Assembly: GCF_026212465.1 (NCBI RefSeq)
Contig: NC_080052.1
Location: 30,654,326 to 30,718,325 of the forward strand
Direction: 5' to 3'
DNA length: 64,000 nucleotides
Source of the DNA: Amaranthus tricolor
Lineage: Eukaryota > Streptophyta > Magnoliopsida > Caryophyllales > Amaranthaceae
Part shown: positions 1-16,826 of the stretch, piece after piece
Position numbering within the stretch: the first letter of the stretch is position 1
How the letters are laid out: the number at the start of each line of letters is the position of its first letter
The notes under the pieces: model-generated
The model's input: the letters and a program-made list of their open reading frames with translations, nothing else
Told to the model about the DNA's origin: nothing
Databases searched by the model: none
Translations under genes and position numbers: made by a program

Positions 1-251
1 AGTATATGAACTTTATCAATTTATCCTTTTTTAAAATTACTCTTTTTACAAATTTACATTAACTAATTTCATTTTACCCCTACCAAAATTAAAAAACACT
101 ACGCTCTTTCTCTTATACATGTGGTTTTATTGACTACCTAATAAATGATAAAAAGTTAAATTAAACACTTTAGGTGAATATGAGAGAATATTTGTTTTTT
201 CTAGTGTTATATAACCTTTACTAATAGGAAGAATATGAAATTTTCTCTTAT

Positions 252-1210
252 TTGTTTGGGAAAAGTGCAAAGGTTGCACGACACTTGCCAGGCATCAACT
301 CAAATCATGCCAAACCTACTGTTCAGCCCGTGCGTGGCCAACCACGCTTGAGCTCATACATAGTTTGTACCAATGAGGAGGATCGACTAATCAAGAAAAC
401 AAATTATGAACGAAGCCAAATGAATGGCAAAGTAGGTGGAGGCGTTGGCAAAAATTTGGCGTATGAAGAATTTTATAAGTTAGACGCAAAAGAAAGGGAA
501 AGGTGTATTCATAAGCTTATAAAGGCTAAGTCTAGGAGGAGAGGGGGGATATCTCAATAGTTTAGAACATCAAGTATGAGGGTGGACGAGTTTTTATTAA
601 GGCATGAGAACACTAAAACGTTATAGCAGAACATTTTTCTCAACTATTCAACGGAATTAGGGGCTTAGAGGAGGTAAGAAGATGAATTATCAACTTACAA
701 ATTACAATGTAGTCATGAAATGGTCTTTGCAAGGAGAAAGTTATGGAAGAGAAGAAAAAAGCTCTTGGAAAAATGGGATGAGTTAAGGTAGTCGACCTAT
801 ATGATATTTTCACTGAGGTGCAAGATTTTTAGACAAAGAATGTAATTTATGACCATCTTTTAATATTATTTTGAAGACAATTAGAATAACAAAGGAATGG
901 AGGGAAAGCACACTTATTCTAATATACAATAACAATGACAACACTCAATTATGTGAAAACTATAGGGATCAAACTTCTCTGTCACATGATGAAAATGTTG
1001 GAGAGTAATAGAGAGAAAATTCAGGCGGAAAACGATAATCAAATAGAATCAATTTGGGTTTATGCCATAACGATTCACAATTAGAACTATTCACATCCTG
1101 AAGAGGTTAATAGAGAAGTATATAAAAAGAAAGAAAGATTTGCTTATAGTGCTTATTGACTTGGATAAACATTATGATAGCATATTATGAACCACTATGT
1201 CAAAATGCTA
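252..1210 (+). pseudogene. LINE (non-LTR retrotransposon) reverse transcriptase remnant
   Basis: A decayed piece of a plant LINE polyprotein, readable only by hopping frames. The open stretch 252-560 ends in a segment like LDAKERERCIHKLIKAKSRR, which resembles the region just before the reverse transcriptase of plant LINEs. From about 890 the text reads KEWRESTLILIYNNN, then LCENYRDQTSLSH and later LIVLIDLDKHYDS. These match the family pattern (EWR-STL-PIYKNKG, C-NYRGI-L-SH, FIDLEKAYD), with the catalytic-site E-A changed and many stops and frameshifts. No poly-A tail or target duplication was seen. The first 60 residues of the 252-560 frame are not recognised and could be a separate fragment. 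The element is dead. Confidence 0.6.
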
Positions 1211-1556
1211 AAATTAAGATAATCAAAACTATTTATGTTAGAAAAAAAAAAGTAAAATACATAGGTAAATTGTTCAATAAACAACTAAACTCCTAATAAA
1301 AAATTAAAAAAAAAAATGAAAACATCATATAGAAATATTTAGATAAAAACATAGAGTGCCTACTTAACAAAAATATTTCTCGAAACATAAGAATATTCGG
1401 TTACAAAAACTATACTAAAATCAAAGAGTAAGGACACTTTACTACACAATCTTCCCACTAGAGCCTAAAGACCTTAAAGGTTATTATCTAACCGACTTAA
1501 AACACAAGCATGTTTGTGCCAACAACATTAAATGTCACCAAACAAATTTCTAAGCA

Positions 1557-2055
1557 CCACTTTTGCCTTTACTTAGCCGCACCATCGTTTTGATTGACAT
1601 CTATATCTATATTAATCAAAATTGAAAAACAAAACAATAGTAAATATTCTCAACTAGTAGCATTATGTATTGATATATAACCTTAAATTACAATTTTAAT
1701 AACATTAAATTACCCAATATTGCAAATTAATTTTTTTAACTGGATTTACAAAGAATAAATATAACAAAATAGAGGTTTTGACACACCAATAATTACAATA
1801 CCATTTGCAACTTTACATAAAAAAGTAATATAAAAAGTAATATAAAGATAACTATATCAATTTCAACTTTACAAAAGTAGCATACTTTAAATCTCCACTT
1901 TTGCCTTTGCTTAGCCACACCATAATCTTGATCAACATCTTTATCAATCAATTTTGCAAAACAAAACAATGGTTAATATTCTTCACTAGGTAATATTATA
2001 TACACCACTGTTCAAATTACAACTTTTAAGAACATTAAATTACACATAGTTAATA
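1557..2055. repeat. Two diverged direct copies of a ~160-bp AT-rich segment
   Basis: The stretch starting near 1557 (cttttgcctttacttagcc, then a run about fifty bases on reading aaacaaaacaat) recurs from about 1896 with roughly 80 percent similarity by eye, including the later motif aacattaaattac. The spacing is about 340 bp. No coding content is visible. It is probably two copies of a transposon fragment or an old local duplication. Confidence 0.45.
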
Positions 2056-4495
2056 TTTATAATATACATCGTTCAAATTACGACTTTTCACAATATTGAA
2101 TTACCTAACGACACAAAATAGTTTGTATCTAGGTGGGCTTATAAAGGATGGATGCATACATCACACTACATTTGCAAACAAAGATTATTTTGACTGACTG
2201 AATTTTTAAAGCTTTAACTTATATGAAATATACGCATGATATTTTAAAATGTTATATGATCCGTTATGATCCAAAAGGCCAAAACTTGTGACAATGAAAA
2301 CATATGTGATAATTCAAATTAGAACGTTGCATAAGAAATTACCACAAGTAGTTGTGAAGCAACATCAAAAGTTGTATAACCACTAAGAAGAAAGAAAGCT
2401 GCTACAGCAAAAATTAAAATCCAACTTTAAAAATCAAGTTAGCTATCTTTATCTCCCTTTGATGCTTTTTATCTTCTATCTCCATCAAAATAATAAATAT
2501 AAAAATTCTTGCATTTTAGTTAAACACATAGCTCAAAAGTGCTGATGTGTTACTTGAAATTGCAGGCAAGATTTCATCAAACTAGATATTTTTGCTCACG
2601 TTTATGATCTCTTTGTATAGATTTACCATCGATTCAATTCAATCTAATTCAGTTTGTAATTATTTAGATCGGCTTCATTTTGCTTACCACTTTTACTCTT
2701 AAATCATTGATACAATTTAAGTCTTATCTCGTAAATTATTTCTTAAATGGATATTATATTATACATATTAATAAAAATATTGGAAAATGACAAATATCAT
2801 CTTTAAAAGAGCATTTGGAGGAGATTAATAAATCGTATGACACTAAATTATGGACACCTTCTTCTATGTTCCCTGTGTTGCTTAAAAATAAGAAAAAAGT
2901 ATAAAATTAATCACAAATCAATACTTCTAAACTTAAGTGAAAGCCTTTTATAGTAGCAAAATAACAGTAAACGATTAGGAGTATTAAATTTTGATCACTA
3001 AAAACTTGGGAAGAATGAATAAAAACAACAACCAGCTTAAATTTCATATACGCTTGATGCGAATCTCATAGTGTAGATTACGGGTTTGGTATTGTATTAT
3101 TTTCGTAACTTCTTTAGCTTTTATGCTAAGTTTCTTTATTGGAGCCCAAATCAATTCTAACAATTAATGAAAAATCTCCCTACAACTATACCAATTTTTG
3201 ATTAACCATAAATAACACCAATTTAAAGGGTTTTCTTTTTAAAATAATACCAACTTTACTTCATTAACAAATTTACCCTATTTTTTATAATTTCCTATAG
3301 TTTAACTTTTAACATGTTAAGGATATTATAGGGAAGCACTCTTTAAATTGATATTATTCATGATTATCAAAAATTGGTATTATTGTAGAGAAATAAGCAA
3401 AATATTATATTATTTCTGGTAAATTTTCCTAAATTAAATATAAATGTTTAATAATACTAGTGGTATAATTAATATTGTAAGATGCAAGCTTGTAGGTTTA
3501 ATTTCACTTAACAGAAAAAAAAGGCAAGAGATAAGATAAGAACTTATTACTTCATGTCAAAAAGGACAACGAATAAAGAAGAGAGAGACAGTGATGAAAA
3601 ATAGAAAACGAAGAACAAGCATGAGATGAGAGGTCGAATTGGGAAAAAAATTACTTAAAAACTTTTGTCAATGAAAGCAAATGGAGACCATAGGAGATCA
3701 CTCGTTAATACACTTTGTAAACTAATGACTAAAGCCACCATCAACTTAGCATAAATATAAAATAAAGTGTTCTAATGAAAATGTAGATATTTAATAACAA
3801 ACGAAAAGAGAAATAAAATTATGTAGATGAAATCAAATTAAAACAAGAATAAAATATGTTGGTTCAACCTCTCTTATATGAGACTGTCTCACCGTGAGAC
3901 GAGTAGAAGATCTTATACAAAAGGCTTATATATTAAAAATTTTTATTATTAGGCTGTTTAATACAAATATGAGGCACGTCTTACGGTTAAACAGACTCAT
4001 ACAAGAATTTGTGACGTTTGTGTATAAAATATAAGCCCACAATTTATATGAACCAGGTCTACTTACTAAAAAGGCCCAAAAAAAACCTCTATATATACCT
4101 CATTTGGGAGGCAGGAGAAGAAGAGGACACACTTGCTTTCATTAAGCAAAGTAAGACACATTTGCCTACAAGCAAGATAAAACATTCTCTCTTGCTTTCA
4201 TTAAGCAAGATAATACATTATTCTCTCTCTAAAGTAATAATATTACTATACATGATAGTAGCTTTATGTGGGTACTAATTTGTGCGTCGAAAGCATCGCT
4301 TAACAGCCGTTTTGTCACAACCACCTAAAGGTACCCGTTTATTTGATTGTTTTCTATTTTTAACCGGAATAAAATATATGAATTAAATTAAAAAAAGTTG
4401 TGAATTATTATAAAAAAAAAATAAAAATAATGCAAAATGAGTAAGATGGATTTTAAAGAGCCTTTGAAAGCTTGTCATGTAATAAGAGTAACTGC
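2056..4495. other. AT-rich intergenic spacer
   Basis: No gene is supportable here. The one open frame (4018-4278) has no recognisable domain. Around 3875-4010 lie inverted GAGAC/GTCTC motifs (gagactgtctcaccgtgagac, then acggttaaacagactca), which look like a worn copy of a small TIR element of the type seen intact at 44099-44233. Confidence 0.5.
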
Positions 4496-4803
4496 CTGTT
4501 TGGTTAATGGTACTAATTGGTGGTAATGGAAATAATTTATAATGTAAATTTTCATGATATGTATCATGTCATTCCCATGGTAAAAAAAAGTTTGATCATA
4601 AAAAAGCTTTTTTGTTCACAATTTTCAATTACCACCCAATACCATGTGTTCTAATAATAACGCATTGGAATGAATTTTATGAAGAAAATGAAATTATTGA
4701 AGAAGAATAAACATGATTATTAAATTTGTCAAGAGATACTTTTACCAAAATTATCCTAATTTTTCATTACAATTTCCATCATTTAGTACCCGTTACCAAA
4801 CAG
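4496..4803. mobile_element. MITE, 308 bp, family 'GTTTGGTTA' copy 1
   Basis: Terminal inverted repeats bound this element: 4496-4516 begins ctgtttggttaatggtac and 4783-4803 ends gtacccgttaccaaacag. About 18 of 21 positions pair. The interior is AT-rich and non-coding, with the sub-motifs aaaaagcttttt and ttcattac. Related copies lie at 24594-24780 (partial), 26466-26771 and 54369-54642. No transposase is encoded, so mobility would need help from elsewhere. Confidence 0.65.
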
Positions 4804-5064
4804 AACATAAGTAAACTTTAATAAAATAAGAAACTTTGAACTCTAAAAAGAAAGTTTAAGCTTTGTGAGTGTCTAGTTCAATCCTTAATAAAAAAATATT
4901 CTTATTTGAGGGGTGCCCGAAACACCATGAAAATGTATTTAGTGTTTTGCTTGGTTTGTTTTACTATGCCATTGTTATTTAATATTTTTTTTATTTTTTC
5001 TTCCTTCTTATTCACCTTTGTAAGGTTCAAATTCTTTCATTTCACTATAAGAGTTATATTCATG

Positions 5065-6165
5065 ACTCTACGCGCCCTGCACCCGGAGGTGCCAAACTAA
5101 GTTGCACTAAAACGGACGCGAACACGGACACTACACGGGTACGAGAAAACGCCAACTTAAAAATGGCGGACACGGAAATACAAAAATGGTAATATAATAA
5201 ATATATCAAATTAAAGATAATTTTACAATCTTTCATTTGACATATGTAAATAAACACTTTAAAAACATAAAACTTACATAAAATACAAATAAGTACCAAA
5301 TAAACAACATGAGTATTTAAAAATAGTCATACAAACCAAGTATATGGTTAATATATCTCTCTTTTAATTGTTTGGTTCTTCCTCTCTTTTCTCATTTTAT
5401 TTACTACTACCTTCTATTATCTTTGATTTATCTTATTTTATATGGCAAAAAAAAAAGGAAAATGACAAAACAACAAAAACAATGAAAAATCAGAATTTGG
5501 TCACCTCTATTTTAGTATTCATTATACTTTCAAATTACTCTTCCCAAATCCTCATCCTCTTTGAACCAACAAAATATAATCCCCTTTCTTGAAGCGCTAA
5601 TTTCTTCCCAACAGACAACGAAACAAAGCAGCATCATTCATCTCCTTATTCGGTTTAAACTGGTGATCTTTCTCTGATTCTGGAAGGAGGAACAAAGATT
5701 CTTGCCATTGATTTCGAACAACCCACAGCAGCAGTCCAGCACCGACAACATCAAAGGCTCAAAGCACCAGGCAGCAGCGGCGGAAGGCGTCTGTGATAGA
5801 GCAGCAGCCGGCGGTGACGTGATGCGGGAGTGCGGCAGCGATAGTGGAGATGGAGGAAGAGGTTTGAAGAGTTTTTAGGGCTAGAGTGAAAGAGAGCTGA
5901 GAGCAAGAGAGGGAATTGAGTAAATGAGTAATACTAACAGCGACTGTGTCCCTTCAGTGTCCTTGTCGTGTCTCTTCCGTGTCCTTGCCGTGTCCGTCGC
6001 GTGTCCTTGCCGTGTCCACGTGTCTGGAAATATATTAAAATACTGGACACTTCATTTGGCGTGTCGGATATGGATTTTCGCGTGTCCATGTCCGACACGC
6101 GACACGCAGGTCCAGGGGCGTGTCCGTGCTTCGTAGGTGCCAAATGCCTTTTCAAAACTAAAGCA
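5065..6165. mobile_element. Putative TIR element with GTGTCC/GGACAC-rich ends and UTR-like cargo
   Basis: The left side (5065-5180) carries repeated GGACAC and CACGG motifs. The right side (5950-6150) carries dense GTGTCC, CGTGTCGG and TCCGACACG motifs in inverse orientation, so the ends are inverted to each other in composition. The word aggtgccaaa occurs at both edges. Between them lies a GC-rich stretch (about 5600-5930) with CAG and GGCGG runs that looks like the promoter or 5' leader of a plant gene. No clean terminal match or target duplication could be fixed. Short frames across the right end only reflect the repeat. A non-autonomous Mutator-type or hAT-type element that captured a gene piece is the best guess. 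Confidence 0.4.
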
Positions 6166-6472
6166 AGATAATGAAACGATACACTCCCTTCGTCCTTTGA
6201 GTTTACACCTTAAAATTTAAATATGTATGAGTTTTTTGAGTTATAAGATAAAAATTAAAAAAGATAGTGAAAATATTATCATAGCACGAGTATTTTTAAG
6301 ATGAATATAATATTCCTTAATGGCATATGTAGAAGTTTAAAAGTGTCCATGCCTTTTCTTTACATCATTGAACTAAAAAGACATAGGAGTAACTGATTTT
6401 ACAATACGGTAATAATAAGCATACCTTGTAGAAGTACATCCATGAAGTACAAATACACTTTTTCTTTAAAAT

Positions 6473-6516
6473 AAAATAATAATAATAATAATAATTAATT
6501 ATTATTATTATTAGTT
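6473..6516. repeat. AAT/ATT trinucleotide microsatellite, mirror-inverted
   Basis: A run of aat units passes directly into a run of att units, so the tract can fold back on itself. It is a simple sequence repeat. Confidence 0.8.
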
Positions 6517-6646
6517 TTTTGGAAAATGGAAAATTTCATACAAAGCCAAATTCAACTCAAAAATGAAGAGACCTAACAACCAATTCTATACTGCATCAGT
6601 ATGAAGAAAAAACCAACCTTTGAGGAAGGGTTGAACCCACCCACTT

Positions 6647-6649
<3 letters not shown>

Positions 6650-6712
<63 letters not shown>
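6650..6712. repeat. (TA)n microsatellite
   Basis: An uninterrupted TA dinucleotide run of about 62 bases that directly abuts the left end of the MITE at 6723-7144. Confidence 0.95.
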
Positions 6713-6713
<1 letters not shown>

Positions 6714-6722
6714 CCAAGTTCT

Positions 6723-7144
6723 AGTGAGAACCAAGCATATATGAGAACCGTGAGAACCAATCTCCTTGATAAATATGTGTTACTTTTTAACAGAAAAGGT
6801 GTTACTTTTGGACAAAAAAATGTTACTTTTGTTTTATAAAAAAAAGTTAGTACTTTTTAGGAAAAAAGTGTTCTTTTAAGAAAAAAAATTATTTTTCAGA
6901 AAAACAAACATACAAAATAACACGTTTTTTCCGAAAAGTAACATCTTTTTATGTGAAAAGTAACACATTTTTATGAGTTTTTTTTCAGATTTTTTTTCTT
7001 AAAGTAACACTTTTTTTGCCTAAAAGTATCACAAAAATGAGTAACACTTTTTTGCCTAAAAGTAGCACCTTTTAGTAAAAAAAGTAACACTTTTTTGTCA
7101 GGCAGATTGGTTCTCACGGTTCTCATATAAGAATAGTTCTCACT
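6723..7144. mobile_element. Micron-like MITE inside a TA microsatellite
   Basis: A 422-bp element with 41-bp terminal inverted repeats: 6723-6763 (starts agtgagaacc, ends gagaaccaatct) and 7104-7144 (starts agattggttctc, ends agttctcact). By hand 37 of 41 positions pair. The interior is built from alternating gtaacacttttt and aaaaagtgttac motifs in both orientations, so the whole element can fold. It is flanked on both sides by (TA)n tracts (6650-6712 and 7154-7299). Flanking by TA microsatellites is the hallmark of the rice Micron elements; homology to that family is inference. Confidence 0.75.
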
Positions 7145-7150
7145 TGCTTC

Positions 7151-7301
<151 letters not shown>

Positions 7302-7890
7302 TAGAGTTGTAACTTATGAAGCAACTGAATAAATGAGAATATATCATAAATTCAATAGAGGAAATCAATGACAAAAAATTTTAATTTATTTAAACCAAAT
7401 TAAAGAAGGGATTCAAACAATATAACTGTTATAATATGAAGAAATCAGCAAAAATTAAAAGATGCAATAACAAGCATTGAATTACTTAATCAAACATAAG
7501 AAATTGAAAAGACTCACAAAAGAAACAATTTTTAAACAAAACAATCATAAATGGTAATGTTGAACAACAAATCAGATACCCTAGCAAAAGTAAGCTTAGT
7601 TTTGGAAAGCTTGTTACTAAATTCAAAAGGCTCACTCTTAAACTATGTTGAACATAAGGAATAGAGAGGAAATGGAAGGAAATGAAGAGATAAGGTTTTT
7701 CTCATATTGATACATATAGAAAAAAAACCAAAGGAAATTAAAAGGACAAACTCCTTTATATTTTTATACAAAACAAATTTTTTCATCATTGAAAAGATTT
7801 GACAAGAAAGATACTAATCTCCCTTTCCCTCTTCCTTGGTCTTCCTTTCCTTTCAAAAAGATTATTCAAACATAGTGTTATGGACGCATT

Positions 7891-8044
7891 TCATCTATCT
7901 TCTCATGGTTAAAAGTGACAAAAACATTAGCCTACACCTCTAATGAATTTGCCAATTGCCACATCATCTTTTGAGACACATTCCATCTATGTTATGAGTT
8001 AAAAGCGACAAAAGCATTAGCCTACACCTCTAATGAATTTGCCA
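7891..8044. repeat. Tandem duplication, 90-bp period
   Basis: The segment around cattagcctacacctctaat, ending in gaatttgcca, occurs twice with a 90-base offset (aaaag at 7911 and 8001) and only a few differences. It is non-coding and sits about 1 kb upstream of receptor kinase gene A. Confidence 0.75.
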
Positions 8045-8997
8045 CATTTATATCTTTTGACATATTCATATTATCTATCCTCATCTCGTCGAGTGATGAA
8101 GCAAACATACATAATAATATTTATGTCTTGTTTATTTTTTACTTTTTTTGAAGGGAGTCCAAAACAAGTAATAAAACTAAAGCAAAAGAATCCAAACTAA
8201 TGTAAACATATATCCAAGATAACTTAATTTATAAGGCCATGTGTAATCGAATTATAGGGTCAAACTCTATAGCTCTACATCTCCCCCACACAATACTTTC
8301 ATCCACATGTTTCTTTTATGTTTTTTTATTTACTACTCACAATACTTAATAAAGTAAAAAACTTAATAGCGCAAACTCAATGGCACGTAGAATGAAAGAG
8401 GGGGAACTAATACTCTACCATTAGTGTATCCTTATGGACCTCCAAAATCACAAAAATTCTAACGCAATGTTATTGTCTATCTAATTTAGTTTAATTGGTT
8501 TAAATTTTGAAAGAAGGAATCCAAGATTAAGGATGAGCCTTTCTTTTACATCATTAGCTCAATTTCCAAGCATGACTCACTACCAACAACTCCACATACC
8601 GAGGTGAAAAAAGACTTCTTTTTGAAAATTCGATACACATAGTTCCTTTATTATTCTGAATTTGCTACTGATAAAATGTCAGTAGCAAACTGTTACTGAG
8701 AGAGGGAGTCTTCAACTTGGGTCACTATACTCACTATCATTGCTCTTTGGCTATCTTGTAGTAAAAACCAATTTTTTCAGCAGCAAATCATAAAGAGAAC
8801 GAAAAAGTAAAGATTACGGGAAAAAGATATGTCAAATGCCAGAAACCAACAATGCAGCCTATGCAGTTTTAAATGAATCCCAAGGGAAACTAATTTGTTT
8901 TACTCAACAAAAACCCTATTAATTTCCATATAATTTCCAGTTAGATACCCATCCTCCTATCCTCACACAAGTTTTACCAAGTGTACTTAATAGAACA

Positions 8998-12071
<3,074 letters not shown>

Positions 12072-13313
12072 TAAGGTAACCCCAGGGTCACGAAGACCAC
12101 ACCAATTTGTACTCTTATGGTTTATAGGCCAGTAACTTGTAACTGCTACTGCTTGTACTTTTGTAATGAGGTTTAGTTTTCTAAACTAAATGATGTTTTT
12201 TTCCTGTGACATAAACTCGTTGGGACTATGGCTTTGGCATTGAGGTGAAACAAACTCAAACATCAAGTGTTCCCATTCAAAGTTTACCACATTCATAAAA
12301 ATCAAACTAGCATTCTCAAGGCTTAAAAAAACTTTCTAGAACTAGAGAACTAGTCTAGTAGGCATTCGCTCAGCATTATAAAAAGCCTAGTGCATAATAT
12401 CATACGCATTACCGTATCACTATCGTATTGTAAAAGTTTTTATGCTTTCTAGGAACAAATGTTGGCAAAATAAACCATCAAACCATCTGCATTGACCGTG
12501 AAAGCCCTTTCATGACTCTTATTGTCACCATGACTAAAACCATATTTTTGACTACTTAAACTGATCACTAGAACAAAATTACAGCAGTCCTCTCTAAGAA
12601 TATCGTTCACTTTGATCATCATGCTTTCATTCCGCAAAGCGTGTCCAATAATATTCTGATTTTTCCATGTTTTTCAGGAACAGTCAGACTTATAGAAGCT
12701 ATTGAGGGATCACTGGTTGCCATCTCGTTTCTGTTCCAATCATACAACAAAACTCACATTGATAATTTATGCGTATGGTGGTTAAAGACTTCATGATATT
12801 TGATTCTTTTCCTTTCGAAAAAAACAACTTGTGCATGTTGCATGCAATGTTGGAATCCCAATCAATGTCCTTATGTGTGATTTAGATCTTTAATTTAGAA
12901 CCACTCCTAATAGGCCCTATATCTATAGTAAGTGAAAACATATCTACTTTCAATCAAAAAGGATGGTATGGATTACCTCATTTCTAAAGCTAGCATGACG
13001 TGACTGACAAGCTGGTGACCACACAGACACACACAACCACAGATTCAACAGGTTATACTTCATTGTATACCAAGCGCATCATCAAAATCTTCAAATCCAT
13101 TTCAAGTTCGTAGGCCAAGTGATCATTGATGACCTTTATTTAATTAAATAAATAAAATTCCACTCAGAAATACAGAGACACAAAGAAACACAAGTGGAAC
13201 ACTTAAATTCCGCCCCTATTATAACACCTTGTAAGTTTGATATAAAAGTGCACATAAGTCAAAAATTTCAGGGAACGGACTATCAATATCCAAATATCAC
13301 CAAAAACCAAGCA
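12072..13313. other. Spacer between tandem genes A and B
   Basis: About 1.2 kb holding the 3' end region of gene A and the promoter of gene B. A minus-strand open frame at 12449-12637 has codon-like texture but no domain I recognise, and I do not call it a gene. No repeats stand out. Confidence 0.5.
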
Positions 13314-16300
13314 ATGACTTTATATTGTACACTAATTCTCCTTTCTTTCTTCATACCCAAATCTTTTTCTGTAATAGACACCATCAATGCCACAAAATTC
13401 CTTAAAGATCCAGAAACTATTACCTCCCAAAGCAATATTTTTACTCTTGGATTCTTCAGCCCTCCTAATTCCACTAAACGTTACGTTGGCATCTGGTATA
13501 GTAAACCCTCAGTACAAGCTGTAATTTGGGTTGCGAACAGGGACAAGCCACTCAATGATTCTTCTGGGGTTTTCAAGATATCGAAAGATGGTAATCTGCA
13601 ATTGCAGAACAGTAAAAATGAAATCTTCTGGTCCTCAAAAGTCTCAAGTTTATCAGCTGCTGCAGATTTATCAACAGCCCAGCTCTTGGACTCTGGCAAC
13701 CTTGTTCTACAAAGCATAGGGGAGACAGTATGGCAGAGTTTTGATCACCCTACGGACACTTTCTTACCAAACATGAAACTCACAATCACCAGAAATGGGA
13801 GCCAAAAGCAACCATTGCAATCCTGGAAAAACCCTTCTGATCCATCTATGGGGCAATTCATTGCGGGTATTGACACTTTTACCCTACCCGAGCTTGCAAT
13901 CTGGGAAGGCAATCACCTACATTGGCGAGCTGGCCCATGGAATGGAAATTATTTTATAGGAGTACAGTTCAACTTCATTGATTTCATTAATGCTCAGCTT
14001 TTAGTTAATGACAAGGAGGGGACAGTAACTGCATCATACTTTTATCCAAACACTTCTCTACTATCAACCTATATGTTGAGCACAGAGGGAAAATTGGTAC
14101 AAATATGGTGGGATGACGGAAAAAGGAAATGGGAGGTCGAGTGGAAGAGTCCTGCAACAGAGTGTGATGTTTACGGGAAGTGTGGAGCATTCGGAACCTG
14201 CAACCCGCAAAGAACAAAAATTTGTGAGTGTTTGAAGGGGTTTGAGCCAAGGAATAAAGTCGAATGGAATAAAGGGAATTGGAGTAATGGATGCTTGAGG
14301 AAAAAAAAGTTACAGTGTGGGATAGGGAAAGGTGAAGGTGATGGATTTTTAAGGCTGAAGATGATGAAAGTGCCATACAAAGCTGACCGAAGGCTAGGGT
14401 TGAGTCAAGACATGTGCAAAAGCCAGTGCTTGAGCAATTGTTCCTGTTCAGCATATGCATATGAAACAGGTATTGGGTGTATGACATGGAGTACAAGCTT
14501 GATGGACCTACAAGAATTTTCGGTTGGTGGAATGGATATTTACCTTCGTCTAGCACATTCAGAGCTAGGTATAGACATACAGTTCATTTACAATAATTTT
14601 CATAGGTTATTGAGCTAAAGCACTCTATGATTTCTAATAATCTGAGTTCTACCCCTTTTGCAGTTACAAATAACAAAAAGAAAGTAATAGCGGCAGTGAT
14701 GGGAGCCTTTCTAGGAACGGCAGTAATTGCAGTACTACTATACATACTGTGGCGCCAAAGAGATCATCAAAAAGGTCAGCCTCCACCATTTTAATATAAA
14801 ACATTCTGAAAATATTTATGCCGCCTAGTTAAAATCTGTAAGTATGTGTTTCATCTTTCACGTTACCAATTTCAGATCTCTACAAAAGTGAACAAATTTC
14901 CTTAAATATTGATTTTTTCAAGGTCGAATTTCTAATATGCATCGCTTAAATGATAGTTTCAATGGGGCTTTAAAGATTTATAGTTCATTCAAAGGGCCAA
15001 AGTGAACAGAGTGTCATTTTCTCTAAGAAACAGGTATACTAAAGTAATTCCGGATGGAGGGAAACTATTTTTTGTGATGTTTGCCTTAAATGCATAATCT
15101 AGAAGTATTAGAGAATATATATTCTTTACAACCCCGTAGTGATATATAAGAAATTTAAAAACAAAAATGCATTTCATGGAAACCCCTAACTTTCTAGATC
15201 TTGCAAAATATTCAAAGAATAAATCTATTATCAAATGCAGATGACAAGAAAATGGAAGGCAGTTATATGATTAGTGGCATGAAGAGGAAAGTGAAGCTCA
15301 AAGATATTCCTCTGTTCAATTTTGAAACTCTAGCAAAAGCTACAAACAATTTCCATGAAAGTAACAAGCTCGGACGAGGTGGTTTTGGTTCAGTATACAA
15401 GGTCAGGAAACACGATTTGAAAAATACTCCTATATAATTAATAGAAGTAGTTCGTTATGAAAACATATAAAGCTCATAACAATTCAATATCAGGGAAAGC
15501 TGAAAGATGGTAAAGAAATAGCTGTCAAAAGACTTTCAGGAGCCTCTACACAAGGCCTAGTAGAGTTTATGAATGAGGTAAAAGTTATTTCGAAACTGCA
15601 GCATCGTAATCTGGTCAGACTACTAGGTTGTTCAGTTGAAGGGAATGAAAAAATATTGGTTTACGAATACATGCCTAACAAGAGCTTGGATACATTTTTA
15701 TTTGGTTAGTATCATCACTCACACATCGCCTATTTGTTCATTTTTGAAGGTAAAATATGTGCACTAATTATAGCATTCATCTAACCATGATCAATCATGG
15801 CAGGAAAGCAAAAGGATTTAGACTGGATCAAAAGATTCAACATAATTAAAGGGATATGCATTGGCCTCCAGTACCTACACAGAGATTCTAGATTAAGGAT
15901 CATCCATAGAGATTTGAAGGTGAGCAACATATTGCTGGACCAAGAGCTCAATCCTAAAATTTCAGATTTCGGAATGGCAAGAATTTTTGGGGTCGACCAA
16001 AATGAAGCTAACACTAGAAGAATAGTTGGGACATAGTAAGTTATCCAATTTCCAGAATTCAATCGTCTAATGTATTAGAATCTAATTGATATTATTTATT
16101 TTTAATTTCAAAATTGAAATACAACTTGTGAAACTACAGTGGATACATGTCCCCTGAGTATGCGATGGAAGGACTATTCTCTGAGAAATCTGATGTCTTT
16201 AGCTTCGGAGTTATATTGCTGGAGATCGTTACTGGAAAAAGAAACAACTTCTTCTCAAGTAACGAGGATCACTTGAGTCTTCTAGGATATGTAAGTTCCA

Positions 16301-16826
16301 TATATTGCAAAAGTTTTAACATCTTTCTTTGTCCAAGAGCTGATCAAAATTTGCCTTGCTCTTCCCAGAATATTGAGTCATAGTTCGAATTAGGGGAGAC
16401 ACTTTCGGATATAATGCATTTGAAAGAAATTGGATATGATAATTGGGACCATTTTGGCTAAAGCTCAACGCTAATCAAACTATTAAATTATAAACCCTCA
16501 TCATTGTATTAACTTTTAATGCTTCATCTCAGGCATGGAAGCTATGGAATGAGAAGAACATCGTGTCAATGATTGATCCAGCAATTTCAGGACCTCCTTA
16601 TGAAAAGGAAATTATGATGTGTATACAAATCGGGCTGTTGTGCGTGCAAGAATTTGCAAAAGACAGACCAGATGTGTCTACTGTCATCTCTATGCTAAAT
16701 GGGGAGGTATCAGATCTTCCATGTCCAAAGGTACCAGGACACTCCTGCATTTCTCAGGATGATGCCTTATCCCAGCAGAATTCTACCAAAAATTATGTTA
16801 CTATTACAGAGGTAAGCGGTCGATAA
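13314..16826 (+). CDS. G-type lectin S-receptor-like Ser/Thr protein kinase (gene B)
   Basis: A second receptor kinase of the array. Exons 13314-14568, 14664-14774, 15241-15401, 15494-15704, 15804-16035, 16140-16290 and 16533-16826 give 804 aa. I chose the ATG at 13314 because it starts a clean signal peptide ([19 protein letters not shown]); the frame is open further upstream but has no ATG fitting a signal. The S-domain contains [26 protein letters not shown], the EGF-like [14 protein letters not shown] and PAN ([14 protein letters not shown]). Exon 2 encodes the helix [20 protein letters not shown]. The kinase has [33 protein letters not shown] and SPEYA. Exon 4 (GKLKDG to SLDTFLF) is short but open. 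Intron phases are identical to gene A, pointing to tandem duplication. Confidence 0.93.

Noticed and set aside
5924..6171. Cys-rich frames on both strands
   Set aside because: They arise from the GTGTCC repeat of the putative transposon end.
13194..13313. Longer N-terminus for gene B
   Set aside because: The extension lacks an ATG at its start (GTG) and would bury the signal peptide.
14005..14556. 183-codon minus-strand frame
   Set aside because: Lies opposite the conserved S-domain exon of gene B; it is a shadow of that exon.
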